Shown here: positions 1-7,263 of the stretch, piece after piece
Layout: each line of letters opens with the position of its first letter
Position numbering within the stretch: the first letter of the stretch is position 1
DNA from: Bifidobacterium breve
Lineage (GTDB): Bacteria; Actinomycetota; Acidimicrobiia; Acidimicrobiales; Ilumatobacteraceae
Assembly (NCBI GenBank): GCA_943325435.2
Contig: CALPPK020000051.1
Span: forward strand, 1 to 7,272
Reading direction: 5' to 3'
Length of the DNA stretch: 7,272 nucleotides
Position numbers and translations under genes: made by a program
The notes under the pieces: generated by a model
Told to the model about the DNA's origin: nothing
Databases searched by the model: none
Seen by the model: the letters and a program-made list of their open reading frames with translations, nothing else

Positions 1-1219
1 CAACGAAACGCCAGCCCTCAATTTCTAACGTCTCTCCCACTACAGGTACATGCTCGAGGACTCCGAAAAGGTATCCACCGACAGTGTCAAACTCAGTGTC
101 TGGTAGGTCTACGTGAAAATGATCGTTGAAATCCTCGATGGACATACCGGCATCGACCAACGATTCGCCATTCGGCAAATTCCGCACCTCTGGGTCTTCA
201 TCATCGTGCTCATCCACAATTTCGCCTACAAGTTCTTCAAGGCAATCCTCAAGAGTTACTAGCCCCGTAATGCTGCCGTATTCATCTGCGACGATCGCCA
301 TGTGAAAGTGGTCGCGTTGCATTTCGCGCATCAATTTTGCAACTGGCTTATTTTCGGGAATAACTACTGCAGTGCGAACCAGAGAATCGACTGGCTCAGC
401 CCCAAGACCAGCTCGAATGGCCTTCATAATGTCCTTCGCGTACACAATTCCTAGAACGTCTTCGTTGTCATCTTCATCGTTGCGCATTACCGGCAGTCGA
501 CTTACACCATGTTCAAAAGCTTCGTCGAGTGCCATGTCTAAGGTTTCGCCAGCATCAACGCTGATGATGTCTGGGCGTGGTCTCATAATCTCTCGCACAA
601 TCGTGTCGCCGAATTCAATGATTGATTCGATCAAAGCTCGCTCCTCGTGCTCAATCACTTCATCTTCAACCGCAGCTTCAACCATCCCCAAGAACTCTTG
701 CTCGCCAATGAAAGGACCTTGCTCTAACCCCTTGCCCTTAACAACAATGTTGGTCAACCCGATGAGGCCTTGAGAAATCTTTGTCAACGGATAGAAACCA
801 ACAAGAAGCGAAATCAGACGAGATGTCGACAATGCAGCCCTGTCGGAATGCAAAATTGCATATGTCTTAGGCACCGCTTCAGCAAATACAAAAAACACAA
901 CAACGTTCAGGACAACACCAATTGCCACTCCGGCAGGCCCAAACAAACGACCTGACACAACTCCAGTCAACGTAGCCTGAACCGTCTGACACACATTTAC
1001 GGATAGCAACAGTGGATTCACCCATCGTTCAGGGTGAGTAACTAGTGCCAGCAGCGCAGTGCCACCTCGCGCCCCAGAATCTGCCAGTGCCTGGGCCTTT
1101 GGCTTTGATACTCGAGACAAGCCCATCTCAGCAATCGAAAGGACCATCAAAATTCCCAAAAGAATCAGAATTCCGATCAGCATCCACCAATCAGCCGTGG
1201 TTGGAGAAGTTGCAATCAT
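1..1219 (-). CDS. HlyC/CorC (CNNM) family CBS-domain membrane protein, 3' end cut by window
   Basis: I translated 406 codons from an ATG at 1219-1217; the frame is open to base 1, so the C-terminus lies outside. Domain order fits the family (DUF21, paired CBS, CorC_HlyC transporter-associated domain). Hydrophobic segments lie at about residues 11-31, 67-90, 94-113 and 128-145, with the DUF21 signature AEAVPKTYA at 113-121. The CBS pair spans about 212-335, with MRPRPDIISVD (212-222), SRLPV (240-244), GIVYAKDIM (257-265) and ADEYGSITGLVTLEDCLEEL (311-330). The C-terminal domain begins near 350 and includes DTVGGYLFG (378-386). Known members are inner-membrane proteins linked to Mg2+/Co2+ efflux or tolerance, with CBS domains that bind adenine nucleotides; transport here is inferred. 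The start is fixed by the ATGA overlap with the ybeY stop, and an AGGA lies about 9 bases upstream. It is the third gene of the phoH-ybeY operon. The older name 'hemolysin' does not imply haemolytic activity. The family call is firm; the substrate is unknown. Confidence 0.95.
   Translation of the reverse strand, partial: MIATSPTTADWWMLIGILILLGILMVLSIAEMGLSRVSKPKAQALADSGARGGTALLALVTHPERWVNPLLLSVNVCQTVQATLTGVVSGRLFGPAGVAIGVVLNVVVFFVFAEAVPKTYAILHSDRAALSTSRLISLLVGFYPLTKISQGLIGLTNIVVKGKGLEQGPFIGEQEFLGMVEAAVEDEVIEHEERALIESIIEFGDTIVREIMRPRPDIISVDAGETLDMALDEAFEHGVSRLPVMRNDEDDNEDVLGIVYAKDIMKAIRAGLGAEPVDSLVRTAVVIPENKPVAKLMREMQRDHFHMAIVADEYGSITGLVTLEDCLEELVGEIVDEHDDEDPEVRNLPNGESLVDAGMSIEDFNDHFHVDLPDTEFDTVGGYLFGVLEHVPVVGETLEIEGWRFV
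1216..1219 (-). other. ATGA stop/start overlap, ybeY to corC-like gene
   Basis: Read on the minus strand, the four bases are ATGA: TGA (1218-1216) ends ybeY and ATG (1219-1217) starts the corC-like gene. This arrangement is typical of termination-reinitiation coupling and supports one transcript. It also fixes the start of the downstream gene. Confidence 0.9.
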
Positions 1220-1809
1220 TCGTCTTGTTCCTGTCTGAATTCGACAGGTGCTGGACCCGCCCAATGATGTTTGGTCAAGATTGCCAACTCTCTCGCTCGC
1301 ATAATCGTCTTGGTCTCTTCGTCATGATGATCAAAACCGAGGACATGCAAGATTCCATGCACCAAAAGTAGTGCAACTTCGTCATCGAAGTTCCCAGCAT
1401 GTGTTGAAGCCTGTCGCTCAGCCACGATGGGGCACAAAATTACATCGCCCAACAAAGTGGGTACATCGTCGTTATCCGGATGCGGTCGCGCGGGTCCGCG
1501 AGTTAGAGCACCAGGACCCTGTGGCTCAATCATCTCAGCCGCATCTAGTGGGAAAGCTAAGACGTCGGTGGGGCCAACTTTTCCCATGTGTTCATTGTTC
1601 AGGTCTGCCATGGTTGGCTCATCTACAAAAAACACTGACAACTCACACGCTCCGTGCACTCCTTCGTGCAGAAGTGCAGATATCGCCAGTTGACGCCAAC
1701 GTGCAAGATCAATTGTGCTTCCTGATTGTTCATCGGAGCAGAACACTTCAGGAACTCCATCGCCGCCTGCGCGACGAGGTACATGAATACGCGGTCGGGA
1801 CTCAGTCAT
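1216..1809 (-). CDS. ybeY: YbeY endoribonuclease (16S rRNA maturation)
   Basis: This is a cytoplasmic zinc-dependent endoribonuclease of 197 residues. YbeY is known to act in 16S rRNA 3'-end processing and late-stage ribosome quality control. The diagnostic H-x3-H-x5-H metal site is complete as HGILHVLGFDH at residues 151-161 (H151, H155, H161). The family blocks TDVLAFP (81-87) and GDVILCP (121-127) are also present. I chose the ATG at 1809-1807, giving the N-terminus MTESRPRI, because it overlaps the end of phoH by 8 bases and has AAGG about 9 bases upstream. The frame stays open upstream to 1929, but that part lies inside phoH in another frame and does not resemble YbeY. The protein is longer than the roughly 155 residues of E. 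coli YbeY: it has a polar N-terminal extension and a Pro/Gly/Asp-rich insertion at about 92-117. The stop codon overlaps the start of the following corC-like gene. Confidence 0.96.
   Translation of the reverse strand: MTESRPRIHVPRRAGGDGVPEVFCSDEQSGSTIDLARWRQLAISALLHEGVHGACELSVFFVDEPTMADLNNEHMGKVGPTDVLAFPLDAAEMIEPQGPGALTRGPARPHPDNDDVPTLLGDVILCPIVAERQASTHAGNFDDEVALLLVHGILHVLGFDHHDEETKTIMRARELAILTKHHWAGPAPVEFRQEQDE
1802..1809 (-). other. 8-base overlap of phoH end and ybeY start
   Basis: Read on the minus strand, ATGACTGA contains the ybeY ATG at its 5' end and the phoH TGA at its 3' end, in different frames. An AAGG inside the last phoH codons can serve as the ybeY ribosome-binding site. The overlap supports cotranscription and coupled translation. 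Confidence 0.85.
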
Positions 1810-2797
1810 CACTAACTGCCTTACGCGCTGAACTTCTTCGTGCTTCAGCGTTTGTAAAACGTTCGTATGCAGCAACAATGTCAGCAACGATACGATGTCG
1901 AACAACGTCTGATCCATCCAGGTAAACAAACGCCAACGAATCGATATGCCCGAGCTTTTTCTCTAAGCCAACCAATCCGCTACGACCATCTGGAACGTCT
2001 ATCTGTGACACGTCGCCTGTAATCACAACCTTTGATCCGAAACCCACTCGCGTCAACAACATCTTCATCTGCTCGGGAGTTGTGTTCTGGGCTTCGTCAA
2101 GAATGATGAACGAGTTATTCAATGTTCGACCGCGCATGAATGCGAGCGGAGCAACTTCAATTGTTTGTCGCTCAATCAATTTGACTGCTGCTTCAGGGTC
2201 CATCATGTCGTACAGAGCGTCATAAAGAGGCCGAAGGTACGGATCAATCTTTGCCATTAAGTCTCCTGGCAAGAAGCCAAGACGTTCTCCGGCTTCTACG
2301 GCCGGTCTTGTCAGCACAATGCGTTGAACTTGTCTGGCATGAAGAGCCTGGACCGCCATTGCGACTGCAAGCCAACTTTTACCAGTTCCAGCAGGCCCCA
2401 CACCGAAAGTGATGGTGTTCTCACGAATTGCATCGACATATCGCTTCTGGCCCGCAGTCTTTGGACGAACCATGCGACCTCTTGACCCTTTCAAGATGTC
2501 ATCGGTCAATACGCTGCTTGGACGTTGTTCAGCACGCACCATCACAATGCTGCGATCCATTACTGACTGATCAAGACGTTCCCCACTTTGAAGCAGAAGA
2601 ACCATCTCTTCGAACAAACGACCAACCTGGTGAGCCCGGGGTCCGGAACAACCGATCTCGTTGCCTCGCACCACCACCGCGACATCAGGAAATGCATCTT
2701 CAACTCGGCGCAGAAGTTCATCGCGTTGCCCGAGCAGTTCTGCCATGAGATGAGCGCCTGGTACAACGACCGTGACGGTGGGAGCAACAGTGGACAT
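1802..2797 (-). CDS. phoH: PhoH family P-loop ATPase
   Basis: This is a cytoplasmic PhoH-type ATPase of 331 residues, a usual length for the family. The N-terminal part (about 1-105) is the typical KH-like/regulatory region, and the ATPase core follows from about 108. Visible motifs are RPKTAGQKRYVDAI (111-124), Walker A GPAGTGKS (134-141), RPAVEAGERLGFLPGDL (164-180), Walker B FIILDEAQN (230-238), the TGDVSQID block (260-267) and VVRHRIVADIV (298-308). All residues expected for ATP binding and hydrolysis are present. PhoH proteins are associated with RNA metabolism; the name comes from the phosphate-starvation-inducible E. coli protein, and no Pho box was recognised here. It is the first gene of the phoH-ybeY-corC operon, and its final codons overlap the ybeY start. 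The ATG at 2797-2795 is the first start in frame that gives the normal N-terminus. No Shine-Dalgarno sequence precedes it, so a leaderless transcript is possible. A shorter start at Met18 is less likely. Confidence 0.96.
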   Translation of the reverse strand: MSTVAPTVTVVVPGAHLMAELLGQRDELLRRVEDAFPDVAVVVRGNEIGCSGPRAHQVGRLFEEMVLLLQSGERLDQSVMDRSIVMVRAEQRPSSVLTDDILKGSRGRMVRPKTAGQKRYVDAIRENTITFGVGPAGTGKSWLAVAMAVQALHARQVQRIVLTRPAVEAGERLGFLPGDLMAKIDPYLRPLYDALYDMMDPEAAVKLIERQTIEVAPLAFMRGRTLNNSFIILDEAQNTTPEQMKMLLTRVGFGSKVVITGDVSQIDVPDGRSGLVGLEKKLGHIDSLAFVYLDGSDVVRHRIVADIVAAYERFTNAEARRSSARKAVSDD

Positions 2798-2914
2798 GTG
2801 GGTTCAGACTATCTATTAGTCGGTCAGATACAGGCTCCCCTCCCTCGTACCCAGCCCGTAGTACCGTCTTTTGGGTTCGATTGGGCGGTTACCACATGCA
2901 GATTTCGAGACAAA
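2798..2914. promoter_or_regulatory. Divergent intergenic region between phoH and the GGDEF-EAL gene
   Basis: These 117 bases separate two genes read away from each other, so promoters for both must lie here or overlap the gene starts. On the minus strand, TAGTCT (2811-2806) fits the loose actinobacterial -10 pattern TANNNT, and 8 bases separate it from the phoH ATG. With no Shine-Dalgarno present, this suggests a leaderless or near-leaderless phoH mRNA. On the plus strand, TGGACA (2791-2796) and TATTAG (2814-2819), 17 bases apart, resemble a sigma-70-type promoter pointing at the c-di-GMP gene, although the -35 element overlaps the start of phoH. A 7-base direct repeat, TGGGTTC, occurs at 2799-2805 and 2872-2878. 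No operator or riboswitch was recognised. The elements are matched by eye and are weak. Confidence 0.3.
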
Positions 2915-5188
2915 GTGGCACGTAAAGCCCTCTCCGCGTCTGCATGGTTGGTCGCTGTTGCTGCCATTAGTCTTGGCGCCACACACGCAGTAATCGCCGA
3001 CAGTTTCAGCAGTGTTCCAGCAATTACCTGCCTGGTTGTTGCAGTCTTCGGAATTGTCATCGGACTCATGGCCCACAAGGCACCGACATCAGTAGCCGCT
3101 CTGGCTGGCCTGACTGCAGCGGCAATTTTCGCCGCGCGCATCATCGAGAATGACTCAAGCAGTTCTCACTCGTTGGCAACGGAGTCACTTTTCCTTGCAT
3201 CTCAAATTCTTCTTGTTCTCGGACTTGTTTTCAGTATTCGACGACGACTCACTGGTCAAGTTGCAAATGTTCTGGCCGATGGACTCATTGTCGGCATCGG
3301 AGCGTGGCTCATTGTCTGGGTGTATCTAGTTCAACCTTCCCTTGGCATAACTGGTAACTCGGCATCATTCACCACCATTCGTAGTCTCTCCCTTGGGGTT
3401 GCGATGATTGTTCTGTTTTTACTCGTCACCCTCTTGTTCTCACAAACCGTGCCATCACCTGCAAATGCTTTTGTTGGTATCGCTATCGCCCTCAGCCTGA
3501 CTGGTCTTATCTTGCGCGCAGTTGTTTCTCGCGGAGATGTTTCATTTTCTACAGCGACGCTCGACGCACCCCTACTGATGGCCGTTGCCCTTGTCGGAGC
3601 CGGCTTCATTCATCCCACTATCCGTCACATTGCTGAAGGCGGAACCCACACAGTTCCTCCGGCACTTATGACACGTCTGCTGACCACAACTTCATCGCTT
3701 ATCGCACCCATCATCATCCTTGCAATCGATAAGCCAGCCAATATTCAAGACATCACCGTGCGAACAATCACTGCTTGCATCCTCGCTGCAGTTGTCATGT
3801 CACGAGTCGTGCAGTCTGTACGACAAAATGCCAACACTCAAGAACAACTTGTTAAAAACGCTCTAACTGATTCTCTTACGGGCCTTCCTAACCGAGTTCT
3901 CATGCTGCAGCACATCGAATCAGCAATGCGGTCATCATGGAAGACTCATCTACAACCGACAGTTCTCTTCATCGATGTCGACAGATTCAAGAACATCAAC
4001 GACAGTCTTGGACATTCCATCGGAGATGATGTCCTCACAGAAGTATCACGGCGCCTCACATCCGCTGTGCCGACCCATGCGACCGTGGCTCGAATAGCTG
4101 GTGACGAATTTGTAATTCTTGACACCACCACAGAATCCGTCACACAATCCGTTCTCTTAGCTGAGAGAGTTCTGGATTCACTCCGCAGGCCTATAGCAAC
4201 AAGAGACGGCGACATGTTTGTCACCGCAAGTATCGGCGTTGCCTACGCCCCGACCGCAGTTGAATTATCTGCCAATGAATTGATGAGGCATGCAGACACA
4301 GCCATGTACCGAGCAAAGAATGCTGGCAGAAACTGCATCGCACTCTTTGACGAGTCGATGCTTGAAAGTGTCACCAAGCGACTAGATGTTGAAACCGCCC
4401 TCTACCGAGCTCTTGAGCGCAACGAGCTCCACCTTGTACACCAACCAATCGTTGACATCGACCTAGGAATAGTTGTCGGCTTTGAAGCGCTCATGCGCTG
4501 GGATCGCGGACAGTCTCAAGTCGTTTCACCCGATGAATTCATTCCCATCGCAGAGGAAACCGGAATCATCGTGCCCTTGGGCTCATGGGCTATCAATGAC
4601 GCACTAACTCAACTTCGATCCTGGATAGATGCTGGCCATTGTTCTGCTAGCACCACGATGAGCGTCAACGTCTCAGTGCGACAACTTCATGATCCTCAAT
4701 TTGTCACCGTAGTAACTGAGGCGCTCACTTCGTCTGGTGTTCCTGCAGAACAATTGTGGCTCGAGGTTACTGAGAGCGTCATGATCACCGAACCGACACA
4801 GGCACTTGCGTCTCTGCATCGTCTCAACGCACTAGGAGTTCGCATTGCCATAGACGACTTCGGAACCGGCTACTCATCGCTTTCACTTTTACAACGATTT
4901 CCAATTCAATGCATCAAGATCGACAGAGCCTTTGTTAACGATGTCGTGACTGAACCAGCCACTCAAAATATTGTGCGAACAATCATCGCCATGGCAATAG
5001 CAATGGGCGCAGATGTTGTTGCAGAGGGCGTAGAGAATACCGAGCAGTTGGACCAACTGTTATCTCTTGAGTGTCACAGAGCTCAGGGGTACCTGTTCAG
5101 CCGCCCGGTGCACATAGACGATGTTCCTCGCGTTGTGAAGTACTTAGAAGATCCGAATCATTGGCGAGAAATCACTGGGCGTAGTTAG
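2915..5188 (+). CDS. Membrane-anchored GGDEF-EAL cyclic-di-GMP turnover protein
   Basis: Using the GTG at 2915, the protein has 757 residues. Residues 1-300 contain about nine or ten hydrophobic helices with short loops, an integral-membrane sensor region I cannot assign to a named MASE family. A short linker leads to a GGDEF domain (about 312-480) with DSLTGLPNR (319-327), FIDVDRFKNINDSLGH (352-367, metal ligand D354) and signature AGDEF (395-399). The position of the RxxD inhibitory site holds P386 and A389, so product inhibition is probably absent. An EAL domain (about 488-740) keeps the expected catalytic residues: E524 in EAL, N585, E617, D647/D648 in DDFGTGYSSL, K668, E704 in AEGVEN and Q724. 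GGDEF domains make c-di-GMP from two GTP; EAL domains hydrolyse it to pGpG. Phosphodiesterase activity is well supported and cyclase activity is possible. The frame is open from an ATG at 2588, but that part is antisense to phoH. GTG 2798 is a second alternative. The start is moderately certain; the domains are certain. Confidence 0.9.
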   Translation: MARKALSASAWLVAVAAISLGATHAVIADSFSSVPAITCLVVAVFGIVIGLMAHKAPTSVAALAGLTAAAIFAARIIENDSSSSHSLATESLFLASQILLVLGLVFSIRRRLTGQVANVLADGLIVGIGAWLIVWVYLVQPSLGITGNSASFTTIRSLSLGVAMIVLFLLVTLLFSQTVPSPANAFVGIAIALSLTGLILRAVVSRGDVSFSTATLDAPLLMAVALVGAGFIHPTIRHIAEGGTHTVPPALMTRLLTTTSSLIAPIIILAIDKPANIQDITVRTITACILAAVVMSRVVQSVRQNANTQEQLVKNALTDSLTGLPNRVLMLQHIESAMRSSWKTHLQPTVLFIDVDRFKNINDSLGHSIGDDVLTEVSRRLTSAVPTHATVARIAGDEFVILDTTTESVTQSVLLAERVLDSLRRPIATRDGDMFVTASIGVAYAPTAVELSANELMRHADTAMYRAKNAGRNCIALFDESMLESVTKRLDVETALYRALERNELHLVHQPIVDIDLGIVVGFEALMRWDRGQSQVVSPDEFIPIAEETGIIVPLGSWAINDALTQLRSWIDAGHCSASTTMSVNVSVRQLHDPQFVTVVTEALTSSGVPAEQLWLEVTESVMITEPTQALASLHRLNALGVRIAIDDFGTGYSSLSLLQRFPIQCIKIDRAFVNDVVTEPATQNIVRTIIAMAIAMGADVVAEGVENTEQLDQLLSLECHRAQGYLFSRPVHIDDVPRVVKYLEDPNHWREITGRS
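5185..5188. other. Overlapping stop codons of two convergent genes
   Basis: The plus-strand bases TTAG contain TAG (5186-5188), which ends the GGDEF-EAL gene, and TTA (5185-5187), which is TAA on the minus strand and ends the sulfatase-like gene. The two coding regions therefore meet tail to tail with no intergenic space, and any transcription terminator for either must lie inside the other gene. Confidence 0.95.
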
Positions 5189-7263
5189 CTCGGAGCCCCT
5201 ACTGAAGTCAAGGTTCCATCAGGATTCCTGATGAATAACTCAATGGTGTGAGGCCCAGACGTAAGCAGTGTGTAATCCAGAACAGCGGCGAAGTTAACTA
5301 TTGAATCTGCACCAGACAATTCTCCGATGACACCCGCGGCGATTCCGTCCACTACAACGACCCCTTCTGTTCCCTCATCTAACAGTTGAGAGACTGTGAT
5401 TTCACCCGTTATGAGTGAAGGAATAGTGGCTCCTCGTTTATCCGAAACGTTCTTGAAGAGAGGCTTTTGCTTAATGCTCCAATTAGAGATGCGTGTATCG
5501 GTGATGTGATCACCAATTCGAGTGCCAACCAAAGAAGCACTCTCGCCAACCGCCGCAATTTTCTTTATCGGACCAATGTTTGAAACAATCTGCGCATAGT
5601 GTGCTGCCCGTTCTCTCACTTCCTCAAAACCACCCGCGAGTACAGCGGTCTCTCCGGTTGCCGAAACTATGTTGCGGGTTCTGCCCGTTGGACAATTATC
5701 CGCAAGTGATTTACCGGCAAACGCCCACGAGCTCTTCGTTTGGGTGACGTCAATAATGGTCGGCAACAAATCCAGATTTGTTATCGCACAATCGCTAGCG
5801 ACACCCGCCTTCTGGTTGGGGTACTTGATGAACGTGGGGATCCTATAAATGTCCGCAACTTGCTCGACGTAAGTGAAATCCGTATGTCTTTGGGGCATCG
5901 TCGGAATAAAGGAAATGCCATGGTCGGCAGTTACCACCAATAGCGTTGAGTCCCATTTGCCCGCTTGCTTTAGTTTTGAAATCAAATTCGTAATCACACG
6001 ATCAGCTGCACCCACTTGATACAAGAAGGTCTGATACATGTCTCGAATCACTTCCTCGTTATCAGGATTCTGCGTGGAGATTGACGGGGAAAGTTCATCA
6101 ACTCGAAGGTCTGGTGTAATTCGCCACGGTGCATGCGGCAACAGAGCGTGCACGACTTGTACTCGTGGAGCTGCCGACTTCGCCACAATCTCAGTAGCTC
6201 GTTCGACCGCGTCCACTTGAGAAAGCGCACCGACTGTGAACTGGTCTTTGAATTCATTTGCTACGGCACCAAAGCCTCCCCACGTGCCTTCAATAGAGGG
6301 CACATACTTTCGCAACACTGGCGGAAAGACTCGTTGACCATACACATACGCAGCATCACGCAAGAAAGTCTTGAGACGACCTGCACTGAACGACGCTGTT
6401 GCGCCCGCTTTTGCGCCACACACAGAATGAGGGCACAAACTGGTCACCGGTTCAATTCCACCTACCGAAGTAGCACCAGCAAAAAGAGTGAAGATGTTTT
6501 TCGGATACTGCGTGAGAAACGGTCCGCCGGCCTGAGCTGGAACTGCAGATGACAAGATTGCAGGAACTGCTTGATGCGTAAAGTTCGACTCGGCAACTGA
6601 ATTGCGATACCACGTAGAACCATTTGCTAACTCAGCAAACCCTGGAAAGCGTTCCGAATTGATTTGTCCATCGCTATCAAGAAGCGAATACAACGGGAAT
6701 TCATCAAAGACCACTTGAAGCACCGTGACATCTTTGTTCCCAACGACTGCATCGGATTTAGGCCCATTTGATTCGAGCAACACCGGCTGCATCGCAATGA
6801 CGGCGCTTCCCATGACCGCAACAGCGAGTAACGACAACCAACGTGACCATTCACGAACTGGTTTAGATCGGTCAAATGCAATCGGAATCAAAAGTGCGAA
6901 AAAAACTCCGATTGCAATCGACGGAATGTTTCTATTCACGTCGAGCCATCTAGCGACCGCCAAACCCAACAGCAGGGACAAGCCACTGATCAGACATAAA
7001 CGTGTCGCCTCGTTCACCTTCGGACCAAACAGAGCAGAGAATCGATCTAACCCAATACAGATAACTGCGGGAGCCAGACCCACAAGGAGCAGAAATACCA
7101 AAACCTCACGTGGCGACAACTTTGCGGCAGAGAAAACGGTTGTGTTCTTCCCATACAAATCAAGCAAAGGCTGAGCAATGGCCATGGTTGATAGAGCCAA
7201 ATAGGTCAGGAAGTGGCGGCGGAACATACGACAACCTTGCCACAATGGAAGGGTGCTGTTCAT
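5185..7263 (-). CDS. Membrane-anchored sulfatase-like (alkaline phosphatase superfamily) hydrolase/transferase
   Basis: From the ATG at 7263 this encodes 692 residues. Five hydrophobic helices (about 17-36, 53-71, 87-105, 112-130, 142-160) precede a large domain that should face outward, the layout of LtaS- and EptA-type envelope enzymes. The catalytic domain shows VVFDEFP (184-190; metal ligand D187 or E188), NFTHQAVPAIL (227-237; probable nucleophile T229), HALLPHAPWR (372-381) and VVTADHG (443-449; metal ligands D447 and H448). The C/S-x-P-x-R formylglycine motif of true sulfatases is absent, so phosphoester hydrolysis or phospho-group transfer is more likely than sulfate removal. Cysteines 277/282 and 492/524 in the outer part may form disulfides. 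Residues from about 540 to 692 are not recognised. The start is uncertain: AAGGGG lies only 2 bases before ATG 7263, whereas an in-frame ATG at 7227 (MFRRHFLT, 680 residues) has AAGG 7 bases upstream. The substrate is unknown; the gene converges on the c-di-GMP gene. Confidence 0.88.
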   Translation of the reverse strand: MNSTLPLWQGCRMFRRHFLTYLALSTMAIAQPLLDLYGKNTTVFSAAKLSPREVLVFLLLVGLAPAVICIGLDRFSALFGPKVNEATRLCLISGLSLLLGLAVARWLDVNRNIPSIAIGVFFALLIPIAFDRSKPVREWSRWLSLLAVAVMGSAVIAMQPVLLESNGPKSDAVVGNKDVTVLQVVFDEFPLYSLLDSDGQINSERFPGFAELANGSTWYRNSVAESNFTHQAVPAILSSAVPAQAGGPFLTQYPKNIFTLFAGATSVGGIEPVTSLCPHSVCGAKAGATASFSAGRLKTFLRDAAYVYGQRVFPPVLRKYVPSIEGTWGGFGAVANEFKDQFTVGALSQVDAVERATEIVAKSAAPRVQVVHALLPHAPWRITPDLRVDELSPSISTQNPDNEEVIRDMYQTFLYQVGAADRVITNLISKLKQAGKWDSTLLVVTADHGISFIPTMPQRHTDFTYVEQVADIYRIPTFIKYPNQKAGVASDCAITNLDLLPTIIDVTQTKSSWAFAGKSLADNCPTGRTRNIVSATGETAVLAGGFEEVRERAAHYAQIVSNIGPIKKIAAVGESASLVGTRIGDHITDTRISNWSIKQKPLFKNVSDKRGATIPSLITGEITVSQLLDEGTEGVVVVDGIAAGVIGELSGADSIVNFAAVLDYTLLTSGPHTIELFIRNPDGTLTSVGAPS
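5217..5233. repeat. Perfect 8+1+8 inverted repeat just past the convergent stops
   Basis: CATCAGGA-T-TCCTGATG is a perfect inverted repeat that could fold as a 7-bp stem with a 3-base loop. It lies 29 bases after the GGDEF-EAL stop codon, within the last codons of the sulfatase-like gene (encoding around F677-D682). No T-run follows on either strand, so it is not a textbook intrinsic terminator. It could slow or stabilise the 3' end of the plus-strand transcript, or be chance within coding sequence. Confidence 0.35.
7228..7238 (-). promoter_or_regulatory. Candidate ribosome-binding site supporting an internal start of the sulfatase-like gene
   Basis: On the minus strand, AAGG (7238-7235) is followed by a 7-base spacer and then ATG at 7227-7225. 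This spacing is better than that of the upstream ATG at 7263, whose AAGGGG (7271-7266) is only 2 bases away. It suggests that the protein may begin 12 residues later, with MFRRHF directly before the first membrane helix. The evidence is spacing alone. Confidence 0.35.

Noticed and set aside
372..773. Open plus-strand frame of 133 codons, very rich in Ser, Thr and Met
   Set aside because: It is antisense to the CBS region of the corC-like gene. The Ser-rich composition is a by-product of reading the coding strand backwards.
1..1219. Possible frameshift near base 70 in the corC-like gene
   Set aside because: A first reading seemed to lose the frame at a T-run on the minus strand. Recounting gave GGYLFGVLEHVPVVGE without interruption, so the frame is intact.
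1371..1925. Open plus-strand frame of 184 codons
   Set aside because: It is antisense to ybeY and the end of phoH, both firmly identified. Its translation has irregular composition and no recognisable motif.
2588..2914. N-terminal extension of the GGDEF-EAL protein from ATG 2588
   Set aside because: This part lies antisense to phoH, whose motifs prove that the minus strand is coding there. The extension is proline- and polar-rich without domain features, and the membrane region begins naturally after GTG 2915.
6725..7174. Open plus-strand frame of 149 codons
   Set aside because: It is antisense to the membrane segments of the sulfatase-like gene and has no hydrophobic pattern, motif or ribosome-binding site of its own.
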